This document shows, piece after piece, positions 10,524-22,339 of a stretch of DNA of 64,000 bases. The stretch spans positions 432,501-496,500 of the forward strand of contig JAODUO010000476.1 of assembly GCA_025642075.2 (NCBI GenBank), read 5' to 3'. Position 1 is the first letter of the stretch, and every line of letters starts with the position of its first letter. A program made the position numbers and the translations under genes. A model generated the notes under the pieces. It saw only the letters and a program-made list of their open reading frames with translations, did no database searches and was not told the DNA's origin. The DNA is from Ridgeia piscesae (lineage: Eukaryota > Annelida > Polychaeta > Sabellida > Siboglinidae).

Positions 10524-12029
10524 AGTGTTCCAGCTAGGTTTTGAAAAGGACGGTGCATTTGGCAGATGGAGGGCACTTTTATGCGTGGTCGTGGACGACA
10601 ATTTTGAGGGCATATCGTTGAAATACGTGTTTAGTTAACTCAGGTATATAGTTAATATTTATAGAGCTTGTGGCAGTATCTTAATGATTACTGCGAGCTA
10701 AGTAACTCAGACGTTGCCAAGCCAAGAGGAAATGCAGTCATTATGTATCAGACATCCCAAACCCGGCTCAATTGTATCCAGCCTACCTACATTGGCAACT
10801 GTTTGTCACTGACATAGCTGTTACAAAATCATGTCATGTATCATAGTAACATTACAGAGTCAAACGAACATTAATTATAGTAATAGGTTACAAGGTGTTT
10901 TATTGGCAACACAAGGGTGTGCAAAACATTGGAGAACCAGTTCATTCCAACAAATCCTTAATCATGATATCTAAATCTATCTATCATGTATTAAACATCA
11001 ATTTAATATCCAATAACTGGCTATAGTAGAAACTTGGTAGCCAACTCCAGCACTTGGTATGTGGTTTCATGAACAAGTATAAGCATTAATTCTTAATGAC
11101 ATTATTTGTCAATTAACATCCAATGCATTTGTTACTTTGTAATATTTATTATAATGTATATTGTATAACACAGAATACAACAGTTAATGTTTTTTGGTAA
11201 ATGTTCTATTATATTTAACATGTATTTGTGAGTTTCCAATTATTGTGCTGATGAAAGATATCTGTAATTTTTAAGTTTTCACTTAACTGTGGCATACTGA
11301 CAGTATCAAGATTGCATAATAATAACATTAACTAATATAGTACTATACATTCAGAAAAAAAATTCAGGGGCAATTTCTCAGTTTTAATACAACATTAATA
11401 ATTAATAAAATTTTGCAATGCTTACTCAATTACATATGTACATTTACCCATAATTATTATTACTTACAAAACAATTGGGAATTATTAAATAGACTATTAT
11501 TTCTATATAAATAGCACGCACATCTCTGTTTATTACAGTATAGATAGGCCTTCCAATTACCTTTAGCACATATATTATGTGAACAGTTCTTAAAAAAATT
11601 CCCAGATCTAGATAAATTACAAAAACATATTTGTCATTTTACAAAAGAAACACTTTTCCCATATCTAGTACAAGTGGAGTCGATTCCCTTGCTACAATGT
11701 TTAAACTACCTCATCCTGTCAACAACATAAGTTTATTACATCACCCAATAATAGAGCCAATAGAACACGCTGCATCTGGGTCGTCTAGAAGCGCGCCTAC
11801 TTTATTGCCCTTGTCCCACATGGAAATCTTTGAAGTCGTTAATTGGGTACAATTGTTCCAAGCCAATGGGAAGTCGGCACTGAGCTGTCTCATTCAGTTT
11901 AACCCCACTGGCAATTGCACTGGCAATTGCACCAGGCTACTGCTAAAGGACAGGGCGCTAATAAAAGGCACAGGGGTGTGTAAATGGGGCCAGGCGCTGC
12001 GCCCTTGGGAATAGGCCTAGCTGGAACAC
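10524..12029. mobile_element. 1.5 kb element with terminal inverted repeats, non-autonomous
   Basis: The left end TAGTGTTCCAGCTAGG and the right end CCTAGCTGGAACACTGTA are inverted copies of each other. Ends reading CAGTG-TTCC are common in hAT-type elements, but no clean 8-base target duplication is visible, so the superfamily is open. The interior holds no recognisable transposase. The open frame at 11631-12014 lacks recognisable motifs and is not called. Confidence 0.5.
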
Positions 12030-12052
12030 TGTAAAAATACATAAGTAAAATG

Positions 12053-12122
12053 TATAAAAGTGTAGGTAAGTTCTTATAAGCTAGTGTTCACTGTCCAGTA
12101 TTCAGGACTGGTCAAGGCACTT
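12053..12122 (+). repeat. Duplicated segment, copy 2
   Basis: Direct repeat of 10238-10305, lying just outside the right end of the inverted-repeat element. Confidence 0.7.
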
Positions 12123-12458
12123 TACTCTTTTTCCCCCTGGCTGACCTGTTCAATTTGAACACTGTCCCCACTTCTGTAGGAAGTGTCAGGCCAAGCTGCA
12201 ATTGGTGGTCTGATACCTTTGCCTTTCACTGTGTATTCCATAGTTGTCTGGGCCTCTTTTCTAATTCCACTCCATTGGCTATGGCAGAGGGCTGTATCAA
12301 TAACACAGTAGATCACAGTAGGTCCCTGTTAAACTGGGCACTTCCCTGCATGCATGTTTTAAGGTATATCTTCAATATAACTTATTTTCTATAAATACAA
12401 GTTGTGTTTTTATGTTTGTTTAATTCTCTTTAAAAAATGTGACTCTGGTGACTACCAG

Positions 12459-12460
<2 letters not shown>

Positions 12461-12514
<54 letters not shown>

Positions 12515-12530
12515 TTACATTTACATTTAC
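12461..12530. repeat. (AT)n then (ACATTT)n microsatellite
   Basis: About 50 bases of AT dinucleotide are followed by three ACATTT hexamers. Confidence 0.9.
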
Positions 12531-14081
12531 AATAAAATCATATTTTTCAGTAATACAAACATGGTCATATCACCAGAGGTATAGGTTACATAACTTAGAA
12601 ACTTCCCTCGTGTATTCCTTAAATGTGTTAACAACTAGTGAAAATAAAGGATGTCTTGCTCTGAATTTTACTGATTTGTAGAAATTATTTGCATTAATTT
12701 AGTTTATAGTCCTTAGAACTTACCTTCACTTTTATGTAGTGTACATGTTAAAGCTGCTCCCTCCACTCGTTTGCTAATCGCCAAACCGGTTCTTTTATGA
12801 CCAGATGTGTAATGTGTTAATAGTTTAAATTGTATGCACAGTCAGTTAATTTTTTAAATGCGTACTTTTCATTTTTTATCGTAAAAAAAGAATCGCCGTC
12901 ACTTTTTGGGTCACGTGCTTTATGCGAGATCGACCTACTGCGGCACAATAACAAATCGCACGTGCTTTTGCGCGTCATGACTAAGATTCCAAAGGCAAAG
13001 TGATTCTTCTATGAAGGTACGCATTAAGTGCATTAACGCAGTTAGCAACAAGAGCGAGTAGGCGGGGGCTAATCCACTCTTGTGAACGTCTACTCGACGC
13101 GGATTCTCTAACTTGTAAGATTATCAGTGTCGCTGACAAGGCAAGCCAGTTTGAGTTGACAGTCGCCATCAATATCGCTCGGCATCACTCAGCCAGACAC
13201 AACCTGTGTTGATATGTACCGGTATTGTATTTGATTACGCAGGATCTTGTTAATAAACTTAGTAATTGCGAAAGTACATATCCATAGAAAATAGATGACG
13301 GGAGGGACAGAATGATAAATAAAATTGACATGGGAGACTGGTAGTAGGCTCTTGTTGGTCGGGCAAGAAGCGTTGTATTTTTAGGCGGAGCATCCGTTAT
13401 CTCGTTAACAGAACGTCAAACGGAGAATTACATTAATCTCACAATTATTAAAACAGTGTTTTGCGACTCACATTTCAGTACTATATATTACTGAATGTTG
13501 TTATTTCCATTACATTTTATGCAAAATAATTTAGATTTTTATGACAGCCATGATTGATTAAAATGTTAATATAATAGGTGTACACTATTATATCATGCAA
13601 GTATTACATATAACATTCTTGCACTTGTTTCCATTGTAGTCAATGATGCCTGGCTGTAGTCTATGTACCTGGTACCTTTCAACTCACACGTGCCAGTTGT
13701 TTTCAAATATTTATCAACATTTTCATCACAGCATTATATGAATGCATAATATATTCGAATTATAATATTGCTACAGGCCACACTACAATGCAAAAGTGAG
13801 ACAAGGTAGAGGAGGGGCTAAGATTAAGGCAGTCACATGGGTATGGCAAATGCCGGGAGGATACGCAGTCTGTGGGAGTCTCACATCTGATCAATCCAGG
13901 TAAATTAAACATTGTAACAATCAACAACGTATAAATTATAAAAAATATTTTAATATGTCCATTTAAATACACATAGTTTTCATTCACATATTATCTTGAA
14001 CACGGAAAACTAGAATGACCTTTGTTCTTGTTAGTCTTGTATAATGCATATTACACCCAGACATTAATGCACATACACAGT

Positions 14082-14160
14082 ATGAGTATGTAGGTCAGTA
14101 TGTGAGTATGTAGGTCAATAAAATGTAGGTCAGTATGTGAGTATGTAGGTCAATAAAAAC
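14082..14160. repeat. Short tandem repeat, unit about 40 bp
   Basis: Units built from GTATGTGAGTATGTAGGTCA followed by ATAAAA are repeated twice inside the E3 element. Confidence 0.7.
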
Positions 14161-15922
14161 AATTACCTTCAAAATGGTGCATTCTGAAGGATGTTTTAAC
14201 TTATTCCCTGGGAAATAGAGAGGAAACAAATGCACAGCTACAAGTGTAAACATGTTTATAGCAAGAAAACCTATGAGGCATATTTTGAGCAAATTGGCTT
14301 AGAAAAACACTGAGGTGGTCCACCTCACTCATCATATAGCAGGGAAAATACTGCAGCGATGACTAAATAAATCAATAATACAGTGTTGAAGAAGGTAGAC
14401 ATACATATTATGAATGCTTGAATATTTTCTGAGGGAATGTGCTGTTGGCATCACAATAACCTTATTTTGTCATTTCCAACATTTGCTTTGACCAGACAAC
14501 CTTACATATTCATGTTTGACATAAAATTTCAAAAATGAATATGTGTACACCATGTAATAGTTATTACATGGCATCATTATTTACTCCCAACTCCACTACC
14601 ATGATGCATGTTTTTTGTTTACTGAAATTGAATACAGTACAATGCTTACTACCACTAGTTCAACAAGTTAATATGCTATACAGGACAGTTGTATTTGTGG
14701 ACAAGATTATACAACAATGAGCCGTGCAATATGCTGCATATTAAATGTCATGTATTTGAATGTCGACCAAGTGAAGTGATCCCAGTTGTACTGTGTGTTG
14801 CATCATGACAGACTCCACAGTACTGGTGGTGTGTACACTGGCTTCCATGCCGGTCAGATATCTTGACTGACTAGAGACCAATGCAGAATGCAGAGTGCTT
14901 GACATGCGAATATGGTGAAGCCTGACTAGCTTTGCAGTTGGTGATGGAACGGTGGATGCCATGGTCTGTCAAACATGGCGTAACCCTTTGGTCAACCTCT
15001 CTCGACACTGTTAGACAGGTTCGACATTCTTTAGTGAACTACATCAGCTTGGATATCGATGACATTGTGTGAGTTCACTCTCTTTGATGATACTGCATAC
15101 CAGCTTCCTGGCATTTCACTGTACATCCGCATCTGCCTATACAAGAAACAAAGTGACAATTAACATGGCTCTGACATGTATGATATTTTATATGTGACGA
15201 CACACTTAGCCAAAGTCAATACCATGGTAATATAATTGTTTTATTCATGTTATAAAATTTGCATGCCCACATGTTACATATACATTACTCAGACCTGTTA
15301 TATTGAACATTTCTACTAATGTGGGAAACATTCTGCCACACTGAAATTAATATGTGAAAATACTAATTGTACAAAGGAAAAGTATTCACCACTATCTCTA
15401 GCCAGTACGCTTCATTGAATTGAGTAAACATATCGCAATTGCACATGTAAATCTCAGCCACGTGACAAGGACCCTGACTAGTTTAGCCACTTTTTAGGTG
15501 TAACGATACATAGCATTAAATATATTAAAAAAAAATTATATCTACTGTTTTTTTAAATAAAGTATAATCTAGTTACTTTATATAATATATTTATTATTTC
15601 TAAAGCACAATATCCAACATGGTCAAAGTGCTGTACATAATATTATTATATGTACATAGTATGTATATGATATCTATTTATAGCATGTTTCTGTAACAAT
15701 CATGTGTGTGTTATGGGTGAACTCTGCAAAAGTAAATTTCCAGAAATATGTTTTAGTACGACAATTCGTTCATGATATTGAACAATTTTCCCATGACATG
15801 TATCACTAAGCACATGTTTGCTAAAGCTAAAGTATTCTCTGTGAAAGGCATAATTTGAAAGCCTGATGAATGGGATTCATGTTTTTGAACTAATTAGTAT
15901 TTGATATACTAAGTGCTGGATG

Positions 15923-16722
15923 CCAGAGACGGAGTGAGTACAATACAAATGTACTCGAGTACGAGTACGATTACTTTGAACATGCATGAGTACGAGTACT
16001 CAGAAAACAAATGTACTCGAGAACAAGTACGATTACATTAGAATGTAATCGTACTCGAGTACATTTGTTTTCTGAGGTACTCGTACTCGTACTCGTAATA
16101 ATGATTACTTTCATGGAATCCCTAAGTGTCATTCTTGTTCTGTTGTTGTGTCACTAATGTTCTAACTAATTACTGCTATCCACTATCCAGATGTTATTAT
16201 TATTAATAATTAGACGACTTTCTCAGGTATTCGATGAATCATTTAATGCTGGATTAATTTATGGTTTATGAATCAAATACAAATAGGAGGCATTTAAGAA
16301 TTTCAAATACACATACAAATACATTACAATAACAACACTTCAAAACCAGGGGTGCATATTCAAGATGATCCAATTCAAATATGTAGTATATCAGATGGGG
16401 GTCAAATAAATTTGTATTTGAAAGTATTTAAATACTTTTTAAGTGTTTGTGTTTGATGTTTAGGAATTAAAAGTATTTGTATTTAAATACTTTCCTAAAG
16501 AATTTGACATTTTATCTGTCTAATATATTTGCTTGCAACTGTTCATATGAAAAAATGTAATCGTGAGAAGTAATCGTGAGTACGATTACTTTGGTAATGT
16601 ACTCCAGTACGAGAACGATTACTTTCCTTCGTACTCGAGTACGAGTACTCGTACTGAAAATGTACTCGTACTCGAGTATGAGTGCGAGTACACGAGTACG
16701 ATTACTCCATCTCTGGCTTAGT
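15923..16722. mobile_element. MITE with GTACTCGAGTAC-rich inverted termini
   Basis: The ends CCAGAGACGGAGT (left) and ACTCCATCTCTGG (right) are inverted and imperfect. Both are followed inwards by runs of CGAGTAC/GTACTCG palindromes. An internal head-to-head palindrome lies at 15960-16085. No coding capacity. It interrupts the E3 copy. Flanking target duplications could not be fixed. Confidence 0.65.
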
Positions 16723-16920
16723 GATACATGTCATGCAGTAATACAGTAATTAGCACTGTGAAGTTGCAGTGCATTAAGGTAATCAGTTTGGCAGGCATTA
16801 CATGTGACAGTGAAAAAAAAATTGATACTGACAATGTATTTGAAAACATTTGAAACAGTCAAATACTTTAGGAAAGTATTTAAATACAAATACTTTTAAT
16901 TCCTAAACATAAAATACAAA
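16445..16920. repeat. Inverted pair of AATACTTT-rich segments
   Basis: About 60 bases at 16445-16505 (TTTAGGAATTAAAAGTATTT...) recur as reverse complement at 16855-16920. One arm lies inside and the other outside the MITE, suggesting a second small inverted-repeat element overlapping it. Confidence 0.6.
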
Positions 16921-17278
16921 TTTACACTTTAAAACAACTCGACAGGATGAAGGTCGATATCGCCACCCAAGTCTCGTTCTCGTAAAGACTAAAGCGTATT
17001 CCGCTCAAATCTCCCTTTCCATAGTTAGGTTTCGTACAGATTTTCGAACGGTACCGTTCGAACCGAAAATCGAAATAGTTCATATTTATTTTTTTAATTT
17101 CAGAAAAAAAGAAGTAACATGTATGCATAAACCTACTAAGCCAATCTTACGGAGAATTTGATACCTCGGCTGTTTGTGAAATTACTAATAATCGCTAGGA
17201 GCAAGCGATTTTTACGGGAATGAGTGGAGGGAGCAGCTTTAAACGTTATAGACTTAAATCTTAATTGCATATTAGTAT

Positions 17279-17281
<3 letters not shown>

Positions 17282-17325
<44 letters not shown>
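17282..17325. repeat. (AT)n microsatellite
   Basis: A pure AT dinucleotide run of about 44 bases just right of the E3 element. Confidence 0.9.
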
Positions 17326-17328
<3 letters not shown>

Positions 17329-18140
17329 GTGACATATGTCGGTGTTTGCCATGTTACCGAAACCTTTATTATTATAAAACATTAATAGAGCACCGTATAT
17401 CCAGATAACAGTTGCTTCTTCTTTTACTTGTCAAAGAGCTTCCTCTTGCTGGTAAGAAGAGATGGATTTATTAGTATGTCATAGTATGCCAGTGTCAACA
17501 CTTCTGCAAACCTTTTAGTTGTGTCTATTTTCAAAATCCACATGGTGAAAGGCAAATACATTGTGCACTCCTCGTTAGGATTATAACGTTTGTTTTTCCT
17601 TGGAGATCAACAATTGAATTGTGGTGTCATAATCTAAGCGTGCAATCAAGAAATATACATATGATGCTGCAATTTAATACATAACATTAACAGTGGCCAA
17701 CAGGCCTGAATGCAGATGAACAATACTCGTGCAATGACACGAAACGAGAAATCGACAGACGACAAACGTTCTGTTGCGGATATTCCGGATGTTGGAGAAG
17801 TTTATCCCACGTCCTCGGACTAGCTGACTTGTCGTCGCGTAGCGATGGTCACGTGTATACCAACCCTTAGCAATGAGCTTTCTGGGTGTAGCAATGATAC
17901 TGTGCAAAAGCATTGCCAGCAACTGCTTAGCTCTCTGGTTCGTGTCTGTCTACGTTGTGGTCACTGACAAGAGCAGCCATCTTCGATTTCTTAAAACACG
18001 TATAGCCTATACATGTAATGACCTATCTACTATCGGCCGGAGGTTAATTTCCGGCGACGACGGATATGACTATTATAAAGATGAATTACAACAATTACTA
18101 CGCACGTTAAGCGGGAAATGCGCTTCCTTATTTTGCAGGA
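17326..18140. other. No gene seen; CpG-richer towards the right
   Basis: The region moves from AT-rich DNA to a CpG-rich stretch leading into the capsid relic. An open frame at 17873-18157 has an acidic end (SGDDGYDYYKDELQQLL) that I do not recognise. It could be further remains of the same virus-like element, but nothing proves it. Confidence 0.35.
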
Positions 18141-18475
18141 GCACTATATATCACTGATGTCACGGACTGGGAAGTTTCTTCGGAAGTCTACCACGCAGCG
18201 CCAGGCCACTCAGTGGCGTTGGGAAAAGGAGCCATGAAAACCCGCGCACCCATAGCCTTGTCGGCGCAAACCTTCAAAATGGCAGCCACACGTCGCGTCA
18301 CGAATGCCGGTAAGAACAAGTTGAGCGACCTCTTGATCCCAGGAGTACCACTTCATAAACGTATAAAACACAACTTATTAATACAGTCTGGAGACGGAAG
18401 ACGTCAGGAACCAGATATGTTAGACGTCAGGAACCAGATATGTTTGATAACGCCGTTCGTGCATAGACTATCGTG
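18141..18475 (+). pseudogene. Possible minor-capsid-like relic beside the capsid gene
   Basis: A basic open stretch reads YITDVTDWEVSS near 18148 and continues through LGKGAMKTRAPIAL and TRRVTNAGKNKLSDLL to about 18390. Small basic virion proteins often sit just upstream of the capsid gene in Polinton/adintovirus-type elements, and composition and position would fit. I see no diagnostic motif, so identity is a guess from context. It is followed by a 22-base tandem duplication (GACGTCAGGAACC... twice, about 18399-18442), which shows local slippage. Confidence 0.25.
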
Positions 18476-18985
18476 CGAGGGGCCAAGCGCGAGCTCGTTC
18501 TCTTCACCGTACCTCCGACTCAGATCAGCACTGTTGACAGTCTCACGGTGCAGCATCAACCTATGTCCTCTCTCGAGTCGGCTGGACCGGTAAACCGAGA
18601 CGCTGGACCGGTAAACCGAGACGCTGCTGAGTTTCGGCGACGATGCCAAGGAGACGCAACGGACAAATCATATGTGGCATAAAGACACGGCCTGATGAGG
18701 TCGTTCGAAGTCGCGTGGTCGATATGAGTTCGATGCGCACCGTCGAGTATAGTCTACTCCATTTCCGCGGGAACCTAGTCGCATATGCACGAGAATCTGT
18801 TCCTGGGTACCCTGCCAAAACGACTCGTGCTGTGTTGCATCGAAAATGACGCCTACAACGAGGCCTACAACAAAATCCCGTAACACGCCAAGAACAACTA
18901 CATCAACTTCCTAGCTGTCTACGTGGACGGTCGACAGGTACCTAGACACATTTCCAACTTAATTTTGCCGACGATCTATTCTTTT
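18476..18985 (+). pseudogene. Polinton/adintovirus-type capsid gene relic (F54H12.2-like)
   Basis: Three separated pieces of one known protein type survive in order. The N-terminal signature KRELVLFTVPPTQ followed by QPMSSLESAGPV lies at about 18487-18595. A middle piece, FRGNLVAYARE, lies near 18765-18797. A C-terminal piece is split over frames: LFLGTLPKRLVLCCIENDAY near 18797-18860, then NFLAVYVDGRQVP near 18909-18945. Proteins annotated F54H12.2-like are encoded by Polinton (Maverick) and adintovirus-like elements and relate to virion structural proteins. A large middle part is missing, and frameshifts, a stop and a 21-22-base tandem duplication (GGACCGGTAAACCGAGACGCT twice-like, 18578-18625) break it. 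It cannot encode a capsid. No polymerase, integrase or protease of such an element was found nearby. Confidence 0.65.
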
Positions 18986-20435
18986 TTGGTGATTTGTTTC
19001 ATTGTGATTTTATATCTTCTGCTTGATTGCTTTGAAATTAATCGGCACCATGTTTCATTGGCGACGATCGCTTTTATCATCATCGTTCGACCCGATGGCG
19101 TGATGGTCAAACACACGTACGCTCAGACCGCTGACGCGGTGATAGAATACACGAAAGTCGACATTATTTACGTGTATTTTTAGTCAATGATATACGTAGG
19201 CACTCGTCTATTACCGTGTTGTGCTCGTTTTCATGCATACGCATATGGTGCGCCTATGATGCAACTTCAGCAGGTTCACATTTCTCGCTTGAAGTTGTGA
19301 AGCTATTATTAATCTTCAACAAAGCATGAGACAAATGTTGATGAATACGTTTAACACAATCTCTAAGTGCGCACATTCCGACAAGACAGCCAAATGACTT
19401 TTCGGTTTTTAATATGCTGTTCATGGCTCCAAATATGGTTATGTTGCAAGAAATTAACTTACTTTGCAGCAAAATTGCAGAAACGTACGACGTTTCGACC
19501 GGTCACCTACAGGTCTTGGTATTTCAACATGACTTTTCGGTTGTTTGATAAGTTGACAGCGTAGTCACTAGCAGTATAGTAGCAATTTGTCAGTGAACGA
19601 ATGTTTGCTGATATTGTTAACATACTTTGTTATTTATATAGCAAAAACGAGATTTGCATATTGCTGGTATGCTCTAAAAAGCACTGGAGCATTACGAGGT
19701 ATGCTCTCACCAGCATGCTATACCAGGTGCGCTACTGACAGCCCAGTCACTTGACGCACAAGTTCACACCAACGAGATTCTGGTGTAAAATAGTAATGCT
19801 TAATGATCACGTGAGTACCGTAATAGTAATGCTTAAATGATCACGTGAGTACCGTTATTTTCAAATGTACTCTTAATTACATGACGAAAACTGCCAGAGC
19901 TGAGGTCTCTGTGGTTCAAACGCTTGTCCGCGCGCATGAGCGATGCCTATAATTAACACATTAAGATAGCGAACCGCAATGACAATTTTTGCATGTCCCC
20001 ATTTCTGATTAAGCCAAATACTTTTATTTGTTGCGCCTCTTAGGTAGAAATTTAAAGGACTCAGACGATATAAAAGTGTTACAATTAGTATTTTTATTAT
20101 CTATAGGCGGTAGTTATAACGAATCCTTCATTTCCAACAAAATCTGAATAGGTCTATTATTGAAACCTTCACGGATAAAAATAAAATTTGGAGTGGCATT
20201 AAGCAACGATACAGTTTACATTTCATGGAATACCACATGACGTTCAGACTGAGAAGTCATAATATGGACGCCGATAAAACGAGAGAGAAATCAAAGAAAG
20301 CAGCTAAGTAGTATTATATGTTTACATTTGTGGATAGACATTCATGTGTTATGTATAATTATGCAACACTATGTTCAGTGTCATGTTATGCGCGCGGATA
20401 CCTGTGAACGTGCGTATGCTTGTTTCCGTGCGTTC
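18986..20435. other. No gene seen; includes a 34-bp tandem duplication
   Basis: At 19789-19855 the unit ATAGTAATGCTTAA.TGATCACGTGAGTACCGT occurs twice. Near 19485-19515 the motif ACGACGTTTCGACCGGTCACCTACAGGTCTT-like resembles retroelement termini, but I cannot assign it. The remainder is unremarkable AT-rich DNA. Confidence 0.45.
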
Positions 20436-20440
20436 TTTCT

Positions 20441-20442
20441 CA

Positions 20443-20473
<31 letters not shown>

Positions 20474-20525
20474 TGTGTGCATGTGTGCGCGCGCGTGGTT
20501 GTGTATATGAATGTGTGTGCGTGCG
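20441..20525. repeat. (GT)n with GC-rich interruptions
   Basis: A run of GT dinucleotides continues into GTGCGCGCGTG-type sequence. Alternating purine-pyrimidine composition favours Z-DNA. Frames through it are low complexity. Confidence 0.9.
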
Positions 20526-22335
20526 CGTCTTACTCCCTCTATATCTACTGTTCTCTCCAAGTGTATATATCAGTTTTGACAACGGAAGGCTGATTGTCGT
20601 CTAATGTCATCAGTTACGAGAGAGTGCATCGCTGATATCACGAAAACAACTCCTCATCGACATAGCAAAATGTATTCAGTTTATTCACAACTACTGCAAC
20701 AATTTTACCAACGCGAAAGAAACATATAATTATTAATTGGCACATGTACATAATTGGTGGAAATCCTAGCCAGCCTGGCACAGAGTGACTTTGATTCTAT
20801 ATACTTAATCCTGGATGGCGTGACGTTCGATAGCGTACATATAACATCGTTTAGTTTACTGTGTCACCCGATTAAAGATCGCACAGATACATCAATGTTC
20901 TGGTGATAAAACAAAGTATCATTTTACCCTAGACTTTTTTGAATGGACGTATTATATATACGAATTACACTATACTATGAACCCTTTCGGGCGGACCTTG
21001 GCTGTTGCTCGCACGATATCATTCGTTTACGTCACCATCACATACGTTATTGTGACGTGTTACCGCGGTATTGCGTCCGTAATGCCAAGCGCCATGCAAA
21101 CATAATAGTATTCTAAAGTTATTATTTACCATTCAACAGACAGCATGTAGATATGTTTAGATATTGATAGCACCCAACAAATGATAGCCATTTGCCCTAC
21201 AGAAAAATGCAAACTGTATGTTTTTTGTTTGCCGGAATCCGTTACAATGGTTAACATCTTCTACCGCAATATCGTTTCAACCAATATTAAATGCTATGAA
21301 CATAACAGCCAGTTGACTAACTAATTGGCGTTTGCCGTAAATAGCCTTCGCTTGAAAAATGTCACCCTACCAAATCAACCTATTTTGTTCAATTTGCATG
21401 AACAAATAAATAATTCTAAAAAAATTCCGGTGATCCGGTAGATTTCCTCTGGTGCCCATGCCGCTTTGATCTCTTGACCAGTCTGTCTACGGGGACTGAT
21501 GTATCTGAAACAACGATTTCAATATTCAATGGAGAAAAGCCAGTGTACTAAAGATATTTTATTACCCACGTCCCTTCTAACAAAATCTCACTGGTTTTGC
21601 AATAGAACACCTCTGACCAGGGGCATGAGACATACTTCCTATTTGGCAGAACCAGCGAGTGTGTGTGTTTGGTAAGATGAGATTTGACACTTCACAGCCG
21701 AATCACAACATGACATGTTTATGTCCTCTGGTGCAATGACAGCCTAGGTTCTTTCACACAACAGTAAGAGGCTTTTTAGTAGATGCATGTTTCCGCCAGA
21801 TGGCAGGTCATACCGGGCCTGCTTGTTACTTCCGGTTTTGAGAACAAGTCAGTCATGCCTGTCTGTACAAAACATTAGACACATACTTCCACATTTAGCG
21901 GATTATAAATGCCTAACCCTTGTTAAGTTCATTGGTGTAGCAATGAGGGCAAGCATACATTTCCCCTAATATAACAAGAACAATATGCTTATTTTTTACC
22001 AAATTGAATTCGAGTGATGTATTCTCCTGTCATATGGTACTTGTGTCAAACACAAGAGAAAGTACCAAGGATGCATGGATCACCAAAAATCCACAAGTAG
22101 AGTGTGTCACTTGTTGACTATGCACAGACAGTAGGATACAAAGTATCCAAGGAGTTGGTTGACATATTACAACCACTTGTTGGAAAAAACAGAGTATCAT
22201 GCAGCAAATTCACAGGAATTGGTGAAATGACGAAGATTTAACGCGATATAACAAGATTGCCACCTAGAGAATCAACTCTAGATGGCAGGTGGAAAAGGAA
22301 GCCCTTTGTCTTATCGAGAGTCCAACCTATCTATC
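20526..22335. other. No gene seen
   Basis: Unique-looking AT-rich DNA. Short open frames (for example 21787-21969) show no motif. No repeats or RNA genes were recognised. Confidence 0.5.
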
Positions 22336-22339
22336 TAAA

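Larger units (their letters stand above)
12752..17238 (+). mobile_element. E3 family TTAA-target DNA transposon, copy 1 (4.5 kb)
   Basis: The ends carry the inverted repeat AGCTGCTCCCTCCACTC (12752-12768) and its exact complement (17222-17238). Both are flanked by TTAA (12748-12751 and 17239-17242), a 4-base target duplication. TTAA targeting is known for the piggyBac and Kolobok superfamilies. Much of the interior (about 12790-15500) is repeated in inverted orientation at 45800-48575. I could not recognise a transposase. A short minus-strand frame starting MTRKSTCDLLLC near 12978 is conserved in the other copy, and the pair at 14740-15060 and 46250-46560 also aligns. The element is nested with a MITE at 15923-16722. 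It is probably a non-autonomous or decayed copy. Confidence 0.75.

Noticed and set aside
11631..12014. 127-codon plus-strand frame
   Set aside because: Lies inside a terminal-inverted-repeat element, no motif, low-complexity end (NCTGNCTR); probably chance.
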